Shown here one piece after another: positions 19,209 to 25,939 of a DNA stretch of 64,000 bases. The position numbers were made by a program, and so were the translations under genes. Below the pieces are notes generated by a model. It saw only the letters and a program-made list of their open reading frames with translations, was not told the DNA's origin and ran no database searches. Position 1 is the first letter of the stretch. Each line of letters begins with the position of its first letter. This stretch comes from Verrucomicrobiales bacterium. Its GTDB lineage: Bacteria > Verrucomicrobiota > Verrucomicrobiia > Limisphaerales > J093. The stretch spans positions 124,001 through 188,000 of the forward strand of contig JACKPV010000032.1 of NCBI GenBank assembly GCA_024233305.1, written 5' to 3'.

Positions 19209-20309
19209 TCAAGCCGCGGTCGCCGGGTTGTCCGGTTGCCGGTTCAGCCTGCCCGCGACAACCTCCCAACGCTGCAAGCGCCGCCCCAGCTCGCGCGGCC
19301 AGTTCTCCTCGGTGCAGGTCATGAACACCTGACCGCTGGCCTGATGGGAGCGTTCGAGCAACGGCAGCAAGCCGGCGCGCCGCCGCGCATCCAGTTCGCC
19401 CATCACATCATCGATCAGCAGGATCGGCGGCGTGCCGCGCAGACCGGTGACGTATTCGGCCTGCGCCATCTTGAGCGCGATGGCCAGCGAACGCTTCTGA
19501 CCTTCGCTGGCAAACTGGGCCGCGGACTGACCGTTCACCAGCAGCGAAAGGTCGTCCCGGTGCGGGCCCACGAGCGTTGTCCGGTAATTCAGTTCCCGGG
19601 GCCGCGCGCGCTGCAGTTCGGCGGCGAAGTCCTCGCGGATGGATGGGCGGTATTCGAGCTTCAACTCCTCGGTTTCCCCGGCAATGCGACGATAGGCCAG
19701 GCGGGCCAGCGGCGAAATGCGCGGAATCAACTCGTGCCGCCAACGGGTGATCTCCGTGCCGGTGGACACCACCTCGCGGGTGAAGCTGTCCAGGGCCGCG
19801 AGGTCCACCGGGCGTTGCTTGAGCAGCGCGTTGCGTGACCGGACGGCCCGCGCGTAACGCTGGAGCATCGGCAGGTAGGAGGCATGGGTCTGGGAGAGCA
19901 ACAGGTTCAGAAAGCGCCGTCTCTGTCCCGCGGCGCCCTTGATCAACTGCAAATCCTCCGTGCAAAAGACCACCACGCGGAGCACGCCGAGGTAATCGGT
20001 GAGCCGCCGCACGGGTTGACCGTTCAAGGCCAGCCGCCGCTCCTTGGGCGCCCAGTAGAGCTTGATCGCCTGGGCCGCCTCCGCGACCACCTCCGCCCCG
20101 ACGAAATAGCCCTTCTGACCGTGCTCGATCATCTGCGCCCCCCCGACCCCGCGGAACGAGCGCAGAGTGGCGAGCAGGTAGATGGCCTCGAGGATGTTGG
20201 TCTTGCCCTGCGCGTTGTTCCCGAGGAGCAGATGGAATCCCGGCGCGAAATCGACGTCCAACCGCGTGTAATTGCGGAAGTTGCGAAGTCTCAGATGCGC
20301 CAGATGCAC
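19209..20309 (-). CDS. recF: DNA replication/repair protein RecF
   Basis: A 366-residue SMC-like ATPase. It has Walker A 'LLGNNAQGKTNILEAIY' near residue 30, the family's early 'RLRNFRNYTRLDVDF', the ABC signature 'SEGQKRSLAIAL' and Walker B 'ILLIDDVMGELD' near residue 300. RecF loads RecA with RecO and RecR at single-stranded gaps. Its usual dnaA-dnaN-recF-gyrB neighbours are absent here; it lies alone next to repeat-rich DNA. Confidence 0.95.
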   Translation of the reverse strand: MHLAHLRLRNFRNYTRLDVDFAPGFHLLLGNNAQGKTNILEAIYLLATLRSFRGVGGAQMIEHGQKGYFVGAEVVAEAAQAIKLYWAPKERRLALNGQPVRRLTDYLGVLRVVVFCTEDLQLIKGAAGQRRRFLNLLLSQTHASYLPMLQRYARAVRSRNALLKQRPVDLAALDSFTREVVSTGTEITRWRHELIPRISPLARLAYRRIAGETEELKLEYRPSIREDFAAELQRARPRELNYRTTLVGPHRDDLSLLVNGQSAAQFASEGQKRSLAIALKMAQAEYVTGLRGTPPILLIDDVMGELDARRRAGLLPLLERSHQASGQVFMTCTEENWPRELGRRLQRWEVVAGRLNRQPDNPATAA

Positions 20310-21171
20310 GCGCTACCCATAGCGGGAACCCGCGCCCGATTCACGCCGGAATTCATCGCCCGAACGGGTCTGGTGCTCCGGGGTTCCTCGGAATGGCCTG
20401 AAAGGCGGCAACAGGTCCGCCCAGGGCAAGCGAGTCGACCGACAATCGCTGCCCTGGGTCAGGCGGGGCATGAAAACTCAAAGCCTGTGCCCCACCCGCA
20501 ACCCCCGTCTCAGCCTCGCCGACATCCGCACCTCGCCGCACGAGTATGTCAACCCGGTCGATTACCGCCATCCCTACGCTTCGATGGCCCGTTTCGCCGA
20601 TCTCTTCGACTTACAACACGGCGCCTGTCTTCCCTGCGGTTGATTTGGCGCCTGGACTCGGCGGGGCGGGATCGCCACACCGGACGAAGCCCCAGCGGGG
20701 CGGCAGACGATAGCCCAGGGCAAGCCCGGCTGCCAGGACGGGCACCGCCCGGGGTCAGGCTCAAGTCCGACCAACCCTGAAAGGGCGACACACCGGGTCC
20801 GGGTGACTCGCGGTCCCATGCCAGGCTGGAGTGGTTGTCTGACGCGGAAGCCCTCCCGATTGTACCGCCCCTTCAGGGCTTGAATCCAGAAGGAGGCGGC
20901 CGACCCAGGGCGGCGCTCGTCGCTGACTCGCTCTGCCCTGGGCTGGCTTGTTGTGGCCTTTCAGGCCATCCGGAGCTCCCTGAGCGCGCCCGGCGCTCCC
21001 GTCCCCGGGGCATTTGCGGTCAGTCCAGGGCGCACACGTCTGCTTGCTCCTGAATCCTCGCTTCCCCGTGATCCGTGATTGTGGCCCGTAGCCGCGGGTC
21101 AACCCGGTGGGACCTCACTCGCCGCGAACACAAGCGCCATAGAGGCAGCGCTGTTGACCCTTGCCGGGCTG
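20310..21171. repeat. REP-like palindrome region, no gene
   Basis: About 860 bases with no convincing gene. It contains two hairpins built on the same word: cccagggc...gccctggg at 20420-20458 (the arms extend with a single-base bulge) and at 20904-20942, plus another gcccagggc near 20713. Palindromic words based on 'ccttcagggc' / 'cctgaaaggg' occur near 20780, 20870 and 20956. This looks like a decayed array of REP/BIME-type elements. A separate inverted pair gggtcaac/gttgaccc spans about 21097-21161. Confidence 0.55.
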
Positions 21172-21237
21172 GTTCAACCAAGGGCGTAGTTGCTGGCTCC
21201 GCCTCGCTCCGCAGCAACACACCCTTCATTGTTGGAC
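21172..21237 (-). other. Integron-type attC recombination site (predicted)
   Basis: Read on the minus strand this 66-base site starts with GTCCAAC (fits RYYYAAC) and ends with GTTGAAC (fits GTTRRRY). Between them lie two long arms, AAGGGTGTGTTGCTG and CAGCAACTACGCCCTT, which pair with one mismatch and one unpaired base, and a 16-base loop. Inverse and core boxes, imperfect inner stem with an extrahelical base, and length all match attC sites recognised by integron integrases. The DUF2442 stop codon lies just 3 bases before it on the same strand, the usual place for attC in a gene cassette. No integrase gene or second site was found in the window. Confidence 0.65.
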
Positions 21238-21240
21238 GTT

Positions 21241-21528
21241 CTACCGTGCTCGGGACGCAAGCCATCGCTCGAGCGACGGCTGAGACTCGGCCGATGATCG
21301 CCCAGCCAGCAAACCCTTCAGGCTGACGTCCTCATCCAGAGCCGGCCAGTGGATGCCCGAACCGCGCCCGATCAACTCCCACTGCCCTCTTTCAGCCGGC
21401 GTTCCGTGCAACAAACGGGGAAACCAAGCGAGCGGCACTGATAGACTCCGTCCGTCGCTGAGCTCAACGCAAAGGGCATCAGCCGTAACCGCCACGGCGC
21501 TGACCACCAAATCCTGCTCACTGACCAA
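21241..21528 (-). CDS. DUF2442 protein
   Basis: A small protein of about 95 residues with the DUF2442 pattern 'ALCVELSDGRSLSVPLAWFP', 'WELIGRGSGIHWPALDEDVS' and 'LKGLLAGR'. The TTG start at 21528 overlaps the stop of the upstream DUF4160 remnant; a longer frame reaches 21549. DUF4160 and DUF2442 genes commonly occur as overlapping pairs resembling toxin-antitoxin modules, although their activity is not established. It ends 3 bases before the predicted attC, so the pair looks like an integron cassette. The partner gene has been cut by IS630. Confidence 0.8.
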   Translation of the reverse strand: MVSEQDLVVSAVAVTADALCVELSDGRSLSVPLAWFPRLLHGTPAERGQWELIGRGSGIHWPALDEDVSLKGLLAGRSSAESQPSLERWLASRAR

Positions 21529-21628
21529 AGTACTTATGCCACGCCTCAATCAACTGCCGGTGATTCTCGGTCACAATTCGCTGAATGTCCAACAGCTCCT
21601 GCCGGCCACAACCTGCGCTGCGAGCTAG
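21518..21628 (-). pseudogene. DUF4160 gene 3' remnant, truncated by IS630
   Basis: Only the last ~36 codons survive, ending 'LLDIQRIVTENHRQLIEAWHKYFGQ' in two adjoining blocks (LLDIQRIVTENHRQL and IEAWHKYFGQ), the usual C-terminus of DUF4160 proteins, with the stop at 21518-21520. The reading frame runs into the IS630 left end at 21629. On the far side of the element only about 23 bases precede the DUF4338 stop; they read on in frame as 'PSAE', but the N-terminal part of DUF4160 was not found. Confidence 0.65.
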
Positions 21629-21641
21629 TATCGTGTAACGG

Positions 21642-22328
21642 TCAAAAGTTCGGATAAAGGCGCTTGAGCTTGATGCGCGCGTCGGCGGTTGTGAAGCGCC
21701 AGTCGATGCGGCTGTTGCGGTTGTTCCGGTCGGCTTCCCAAGCGGCGGCCTCGCGGCGCAACGAGGCGATGTCCGGGATTCTGCGGTCGAGGCACTGGCT
21801 TTGCATGGCGCTGAGTTCGATTTCGGCGACGTTGAGCCAACTGCCGTGCTTGGGAGTGTAGTGGATTTCGAGCCGTTCGGCCAGCCGTCTGGCCTCCTGC
21901 GGGGCGAACGCCTCGTAGAGGGAGGCGATGCCGTGGGTGTTGAGATTGTCCATTACCAGTCGCACCTTGGTGGCCTGCGGATAGCGCTCGTCGAGCATGC
22001 CCTTGACGAACACCGCCCAATCCTTGGCGGTCCGCCGTTCGGTAATCTCCACATGCCTGCGTCCGCCCAGCGGTTCGACCTCCAGGAAGATCTCGGCGAC
22101 GCCGTTGCGCACATACTCATGGTCCACAATCTGGCCGTGGCCCGGCGCCGCGGCGATGGGAGCATGGACCTCGCCGACCAGTTGCTTGCTGGACTCGTCC
22201 ATGCACACCAGCGGCCACAGGGGATCGAAGGGCAGGTGGTAAACCTCCAGCACGTCCTCCAGGCACGCGACAAAGGCCGCGTTGGCATCGGGCGGAATCT
22301 TCCAATACTCGCTCAGGTGAGGACGCAT
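21642..22328 (-). CDS. IS630 transposase, DDE catalytic frame (orfB)
   Basis: A 228-residue product carrying the DDE triad region: 'LVCMDESSKQLVGEVH' (first Asp), 'KVRLVMDNLNTHG' (second Asp) and 'HYTPKHGSWLNVAEIELS' (Glu). The ATG at 22328 overlaps orfA, but the protein is more likely made as a frameshift fusion (ALKK-NQMRPHLSEYWK). The frame is intact, so the element may still be active. Confidence 0.88.
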   Translation of the reverse strand: MRPHLSEYWKIPPDANAAFVACLEDVLEVYHLPFDPLWPLVCMDESSKQLVGEVHAPIAAAPGHGQIVDHEYVRNGVAEIFLEVEPLGGRRHVEITERRTAKDWAVFVKGMLDERYPQATKVRLVMDNLNTHGIASLYEAFAPQEARRLAERLEIHYTPKHGSWLNVAEIELSAMQSQCLDRRIPDIASLRREAAAWEADRNNRNSRIDWRFTTADARIKLKRLYPNF

Positions 22329-22777
22329 CTGGTTTTTTTTAGCGCCCGCTGCACGGTCATGGTCGAGACGGCGGGAGCGATCTTAAGTTCCACCACCTTT
22401 TCGGCCAGCAGGCGCACCGTCCAGCGCGAGCGCCCCTCGGGTGCGGGCGAGCAGGCCAGTGCCGTCAGGCGCGCGTCAAAGGCCCCGTCAAAGATAATGC
22501 GGGGCGGACCGCTCCTTGGCTTGCGGCCGAGCGCGGCCTCCAGTCCCTGCTCGACGAAGCGTTCCTTGAGGTGCTCAACCGTGCGCGCCGAAACCCCGAG
22601 AGCCTTGGCAACATCGGCGACTTTCCACGGCTCGCCCTCACCGTGCGGACCGGCGTCACACAAGAGCAGGGCACGGGCGTGAACGAACTTCCGGGCGTTG
22701 GTTTTGCCACTGCGGGTGATGCCTTGGAGCATCCCGCGCTCCGCTTCGGTCAGGGTGATTCGATATCGAGGTGCCAT
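22313..22777 (-). CDS. IS630 transposase, N-terminal frame (orfA)
   Basis: A 154-residue product with a helix-turn-helix ('VADVAKALGVSARTVEHLKERF') and a second DNA-binding region ('LTALACSPAPEGRSRWTVRLL', a typical IS630 winged-helix stretch). It ends shortly after 'ALKKTRC'. The coding A8 tract near its end is where -1 frameshifting would join it to orfB. The fused protein would bind the element ends. Confidence 0.88.
   Translation of the reverse strand: MAPRYRITLTEAERGMLQGITRSGKTNARKFVHARALLLCDAGPHGEGEPWKVADVAKALGVSARTVEHLKERFVEQGLEAALGRKPRSGPPRIIFDGAFDARLTALACSPAPEGRSRWTVRLLAEKVVELKIAPAVSTMTVQRALKKTRCVLT
22333..22340 (-). promoter_or_regulatory. Poly-A slippery site for -1 frameshifting
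   Basis: An uninterrupted run of eight A residues on the coding strand at the overlap of the two IS630 frames. A -1 slip here converts orfA '...ALKK' directly into the orfB frame 'NQMRPHL'. This is the usual expression control in two-frame IS630 elements. Confidence 0.75.
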
Positions 22778-22864
22778 GCCCCCGACTAAACCGGAGGCAA
22801 GGGCGAGTCAATGCGAAACTAATAATGTTACATGATACTAGCTCGGCTGAGGGATCGGAGGGTT

Positions 22865-23740
22865 TCATTGCTTCAAGGCCTCCCGCGCATCCGCCCGGAG
22901 CGGGTAGACGTAGATCTCTTTCACCGGCACCTGCAAGGTCCGCCGCCGATCCTGACGGCTGCGGCCTTGGGTCGAGCCCAACCCCTGCCAGTTGGCCGCC
23001 CGGTAACAAGTGCCGGCGAAGCGTTCCCGCTCCACGAAAGTCTCCAGCAACACGGGCCGGTGCCCATACTTGACCTGCCAATCCGCCGCGATCCGCCGGG
23101 CCACCCGGCCCAACACGTGGCTGGCCAGGTGGCGCACGTTGACGAAAGGCAAAATGAGGAACCGCTGGTTGTTGGCGATCCCGCTCAGCCGGGCCTGGCG
23201 CCGGGCGGGCGTCCACCCAATCCAGTGGTCTCGGGGGGCGCACTTCCACGCCGCCGCCCCGAACACCAGCACCGCCAGCAGGCGATCCGCGTCGTCTCGG
23301 ACCACATACTGCAAGTTCTCCCCCACCGGCGTGCGATAACCCAGGTAGTGAAACTGGGCCAACGCTGCCCGCACTTCGGCCCGGCCTTCCGCCTGCCGGC
23401 TCACTTCGCTGATCCTCAGGGAACCGAGGTCGGCCAGGGAAGAAGTGATCGGAGTCGTGGGCCAACTCCGGGCCGGGGGCGGGGCCAGTCGATGCCGGTT
23501 GGGCGAGGGGCCGCGACGCGCCGGCAACTGGATCCATCCCCGCTGGGCCAGTTTGCGCATCAGGGTCCGGGCGGCCATGTCCTTCCATTGCCCGGTGGCC
23601 GTGCGCCAGTTCCACAACACGCACAGCTCCCGCGACAATCGATAGCGGCTCCACTCCGGATGGTTCGCCACCAACGCGCGCAACTGGAGCCACTCGAGGG
23701 GCTCGATCCGCCGGCCCTGCATGACACAGCTTTCGGTCAC
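22865..23740 (-). CDS. DUF4338 (DruA-family) protein
   Basis: About 291 residues. The N-terminal part has the family's helical DNA-binding-like segment ('RALVANHPEWSRYRLSRELC', 'RTATGQWKDMAARTLMRKL'), and the C-terminal part the conserved 'LAQFHYLGYRTPVGENLQYVV', 'HWIGWTPARRQARLSGIANN', 'RFLILPFVNVRHLASHVLG' and 'LLETFVERERFAGTCYRAANW'. The family includes DruA of the Druantia phage-defence system, but most members are solitary or lie with transposases. GTG 23740 is used; ATG 23722 is possible. It follows tnpB by 56 bases and no other Druantia genes are present, so defence is not implied. Confidence 0.8.
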   Translation of the reverse strand: MTESCVMQGRRIEPLEWLQLRALVANHPEWSRYRLSRELCVLWNWRTATGQWKDMAARTLMRKLAQRGWIQLPARRGPSPNRHRLAPPPARSWPTTPITSSLADLGSLRISEVSRQAEGRAEVRAALAQFHYLGYRTPVGENLQYVVRDDADRLLAVLVFGAAAWKCAPRDHWIGWTPARRQARLSGIANNQRFLILPFVNVRHLASHVLGRVARRIAADWQVKYGHRPVLLETFVERERFAGTCYRAANWQGLGSTQGRSRQDRRRTLQVPVKEIYVYPLRADAREALKQ

Positions 23741-23796
23741 GGGGGGCGAGTTTACGCAGGGGGGCGGTTCAGAGTCCAGAGGAGATAGGATCTTTT

Positions 23797-24132
23797 TTAT
23801 CGGCGATACCAACCGGTCCGTTCAGTGACTTCCAGACCGCTGATCAGCGCACTTAACTGCTCGGGCCGCAGCCCCACCGACGCGTCTTCGCCGGCGGGCC
23901 AGTGGAGCGTGCCGCCCTCCAACCGTTTGGTCGCCTGCCACAGGCCCGTGCCATCGAACCACAGGAGCCGTAGCCGGTTACGTCGCCGGTTGGTAAAAAC
24001 AAAAAGTCCGCCGTCGAGGACCCGTTGTTCGAGCACCGTTTCCACGTGGGCGGAGAGACCATTGAAGCCCCGTCGCAAGTCCACCGGCGCCACGGCCACG
24101 AAGATCCGCAGGCCCGGGGTCAGTGCGAGCAT
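23797..24132 (-). CDS. tnpB: IS66 accessory protein TnpB (IS66 Orf2)
   Basis: 111 residues with the full IS66 Orf2 pattern: 'IFVAVAPVDLRRGFNGLSAHV', 'DGGLFVFTNRRRNRLRLLWFDGTG' in adjoining blocks, and 'ATKRLEGGTLHWP'. It is required for IS66 transposition in studied elements, but its biochemical role is unclear. ATG 24132 overlaps the tnpA stop. Confidence 0.93.
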   Translation of the reverse strand: MLALTPGLRIFVAVAPVDLRRGFNGLSAHVETVLEQRVLDGGLFVFTNRRRNRLRLLWFDGTGLWQATKRLEGGTLHWPAGEDASVGLRPEQLSALISGLEVTERTGWYRR

Positions 24133-24467
24133 GGCCCTCCCAAAGCTTGGACCAACGCCACCGCCCATTGCGGGGCCGTGCCTTCCCGCAGCCGCACGCT
24201 CGCCCCGCTCGCCAGGAGGACCTCCGCGGCCCAGTTGCCGGGGGAGAACATGCCTCCCCTCAGCCGGACCTCTTGAAACACCGGGGCGTCGACTCCGGTC
24301 ACCGCCGCGGGGGCAGGAGCATACACCCAGTAATGGAGTTGACCGGGCGGGAGTCGATGCTCCGCCGCGAAGCGTTTCAATCCCATGCCACTGGCGCGGT
24401 AGCGCGCCACCCACCGTGCCCGCTGCGCTCGCGAAACCACGCCCTTGCCCTTCGCATCGTCCTTCAT
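24120..24467 (-). CDS. tnpA: IS66 accessory protein TnpA (helix-turn-helix)
   Basis: 115 residues. The N-terminus reads as a helix-turn-helix ('WVARYRASGMGLKRFAAEH', then 'RLPPGQLHYWVY'), and the C-terminus as the typical short IS66 TnpA tail ('GASVRLREGTAPQWAVALVQAL'). It overlaps tnpB by 13 bases. It is probably the DNA-binding partner of the element. Confidence 0.85.
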   Translation of the reverse strand: MKDDAKGKGVVSRAQRARWVARYRASGMGLKRFAAEHRLPPGQLHYWVYAPAPAAVTGVDAPVFQEVRLRGGMFSPGNWAAEVLLASGASVRLREGTAPQWAVALVQALGGPCSH

Positions 24468-24759
24468 CCCCCCACCATACCAACCCGCCCTCGCCCTCCG
24501 ACAGATGCGGTCTGCTTACCGCTTACAATGGAACAGGGAATACCGACCCGTTCGACGTCCCCCGTACGCACCACGTTGTCGGCGCGCGCCGGCCCGAGGC
24601 CGACCTCGCCGGGATGGAATTTTCGCCGCCAAGAGGGGGCGCGCCGGGAACTCCCGGGGAGGATTGACAGACTGTTTTTCCGCCCGTAAGGTGGCGGTCC
24701 TGACCGAAACTGAGGCAGGGCGGACCTGGGCAGGTCATTAGAGATGAGGTGAAAGAGCT

Positions 24760-24957
24760 TTGACAGAGATCAAACTTAAGAAGGGCGAGTCAGTGGAAAA
24801 GGCGCTCCGGCGCCTGAAGAAGAAGATCGACCGCGAGGGAACGCTTCGCGAGGTGCGCAACCATCGGCACTTCGAGAAGCCGAGCGAGAAGCGGCGGCGC
24901 AAGATGAAGGTGGCCCGTTTCTCAGCGATGCTGAGCGCACGCTACGCGGACTGGTAG
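24760..24957 (+). CDS. rpsU: 30S ribosomal protein S21
   Basis: A 65-residue basic protein: 'IKLKKGESVEKALRRLKKK', 'REVRNHRHFEKPSEKRRRK'. Length and sequence match S21, which sits near the anti-Shine-Dalgarno end of 16S rRNA. The start is TTG at 24760, preceded by a GAGGTG ribosome-binding site about 10 bases upstream. A terminator hairpin follows. Confidence 0.95.
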   Translation: MTEIKLKKGESVEKALRRLKKKIDREGTLREVRNHRHFEKPSEKRRRKMKVARFSAMLSARYADW

Positions 24958-24988
24958 AGACCGGACGGCGGGCTTTCGAGGGTCGAGC

Positions 24989-25020
24989 GCTGTGAGCATG
25001 CCACAGCCTCGGCCTTTTTT
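24989..25020 (+). terminator. Rho-independent terminator after rpsU
   Basis: Perfect six-base stem gctgtg (24989-24994) / cacagc (25002-25007) with a seven-base loop, followed by ctcggcc and six T residues. It separates rpsU from the next gene and argues against the longer start of that gene at 24992. Confidence 0.6.
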
Positions 25021-25024
25021 GTTT

Positions 25025-25939
25025 ATGTTTTCTTTATCAACATGTTGGAATTCCAGGCGCCACATTGACGGACGCGCCATGCTGGAGGAAATCCGGGAGC
25101 TGGGCTTCGAGTATTCCGAGCTCAGCCACGGCATCCGTCTCAGCCTGTTGCCGGGGATCATTGAGGCGGTCGAAGGCGGCGTGATCAAGATCAGCACGCT
25201 GCACAACTTCTGCCCGCTGCCGATCGGCATCAACCATGCGGCCCCCAACGTCTTCCGTTTCACCTCGAAGGACCGTCGCGAGCGGGAACGCGCCTTCCGC
25301 CAGACCCTGCAGACCCTGGATCTGGCCCAACGCCTGGGCGCTCGCTTGGTGGTGCTCCACATGGGCAGCATCGAGATGCGCGAGTACACCGACCGCCTGC
25401 TGGAAATGATCGGCGCCGGCCAGGGAGGCTCGCCGCGCTACGAACGGTTGTGTGCCGAACTCGAGGAACGACGCCAGGAGCGCCGCGAGGTGCACGAGAA
25501 TTTCGCCTACGAAATCCTCGGATTGCTCGAGAAAGAGGCCGCTTCGCGGAACTTGCAGCTTGGCATCGAGAACCGAGAGGCCCTCGAAGAAATCCCGTTC
25601 GAGGTGGATTTCGGCTTCATCTTCATGCAGTTCAACGCGGGCGTGGTGCGGTATTGGCATGACACCGGGCATGGGCAGATCAAGGAGAACCTCGGGTTCA
25701 TCAACCACGCCCAGCACGTGGCCGGCTTGGTGGAGCACCTGGCGGGTTTTCACATCCACGACGTGGCCATGCCCGGACGCGACCACCTGCCGCCCGGGCG
25801 CGGGATGATCGACTTCCCCGCCCTCGCGCCATTCGTCAAACCCGGGCACATCAAGGTTCTGGAACTGCATCCGAGCGTTGCCTCCGAGGAGGTTCTGGAA
25901 GGTCTGGCCTATGTGAAGTCGGTTTGGGGTGAGGCGTGA
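25025..25939 (+). CDS. Sugar phosphate isomerase/epimerase-type TIM barrel
   Basis: About 304 residues of a xylose-isomerase-like TIM barrel: 'LEEIRELGFEYSELSHGIRL', 'LDLAQRLGARLVVLHMGSIE', 'LQLGIENREALEEIP', 'VRYWHDTGHGQIKENLG' and 'GFHIHDVAMPGRDHLPPGRG', with metal-ligand Glu, Asp and His residues at the usual strand ends. No signal peptide, so it is cytoplasmic, unlike the Tat-exported member near 15 kb. ATG 25025 is chosen because the upstream alternative lies inside the rpsU terminator. The stop overlaps the GTG of the next gene. Confidence 0.88.
   Translation: MFSLSTCWNSRRHIDGRAMLEEIRELGFEYSELSHGIRLSLLPGIIEAVEGGVIKISTLHNFCPLPIGINHAAPNVFRFTSKDRRERERAFRQTLQTLDLAQRLGARLVVLHMGSIEMREYTDRLLEMIGAGQGGSPRYERLCAELEERRQERREVHENFAYEILGLLEKEAASRNLQLGIENREALEEIPFEVDFGFIFMQFNAGVVRYWHDTGHGQIKENLGFINHAQHVAGLVEHLAGFHIHDVAMPGRDHLPPGRGMIDFPALAPFVKPGHIKVLELHPSVASEEVLEGLAYVKSVWGEA

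Larger units (their letters stand above)
21629..22837 (-). mobile_element. IS630-family insertion sequence
   Basis: About 1.2 kb bounded by inverted ends tatcgtgtaac (21629-21639) and gttacatgata (22827-22837), which match with one difference. CTAG flanks both ends (21625-21628 and 22838-22841), consistent with TA-centred target duplication typical of IS630/mariner elements. It holds two overlapping transposase frames joined by a poly-A slippery run. It interrupts a DUF4160 gene. Confidence 0.88.
22865..24529 (-). mobile_element. IS66-like remnant or variant: tnpA, tnpB, DUF4338
   Basis: Overlapping tnpA and tnpB genes of the IS66 type are followed by a DUF4338 gene where tnpC (the DDE transposase) would be expected. 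A candidate outer end is gtaagcggtaagcagaccgc (read on the minus strand, about 24510-24529), similar to the GTAAGCG start of IS66 ends. No matching opposite end was found before the IS630 boundary at 22841, so the limits are approximate. Confidence 0.55.

Noticed and set aside
21097..21161. A second attC-like inverted pair (gggtcaac / gttgaccc)
   Set aside because: The outer boxes do not fit RYYYAAC/GTTRRRY and no long inner arms pair between them.
22865..23740. A Druantia defence system based on the DruA-family gene
   Set aside because: No druB, druC, druD, druE or other partner genes are present, and the neighbours are IS66 genes.
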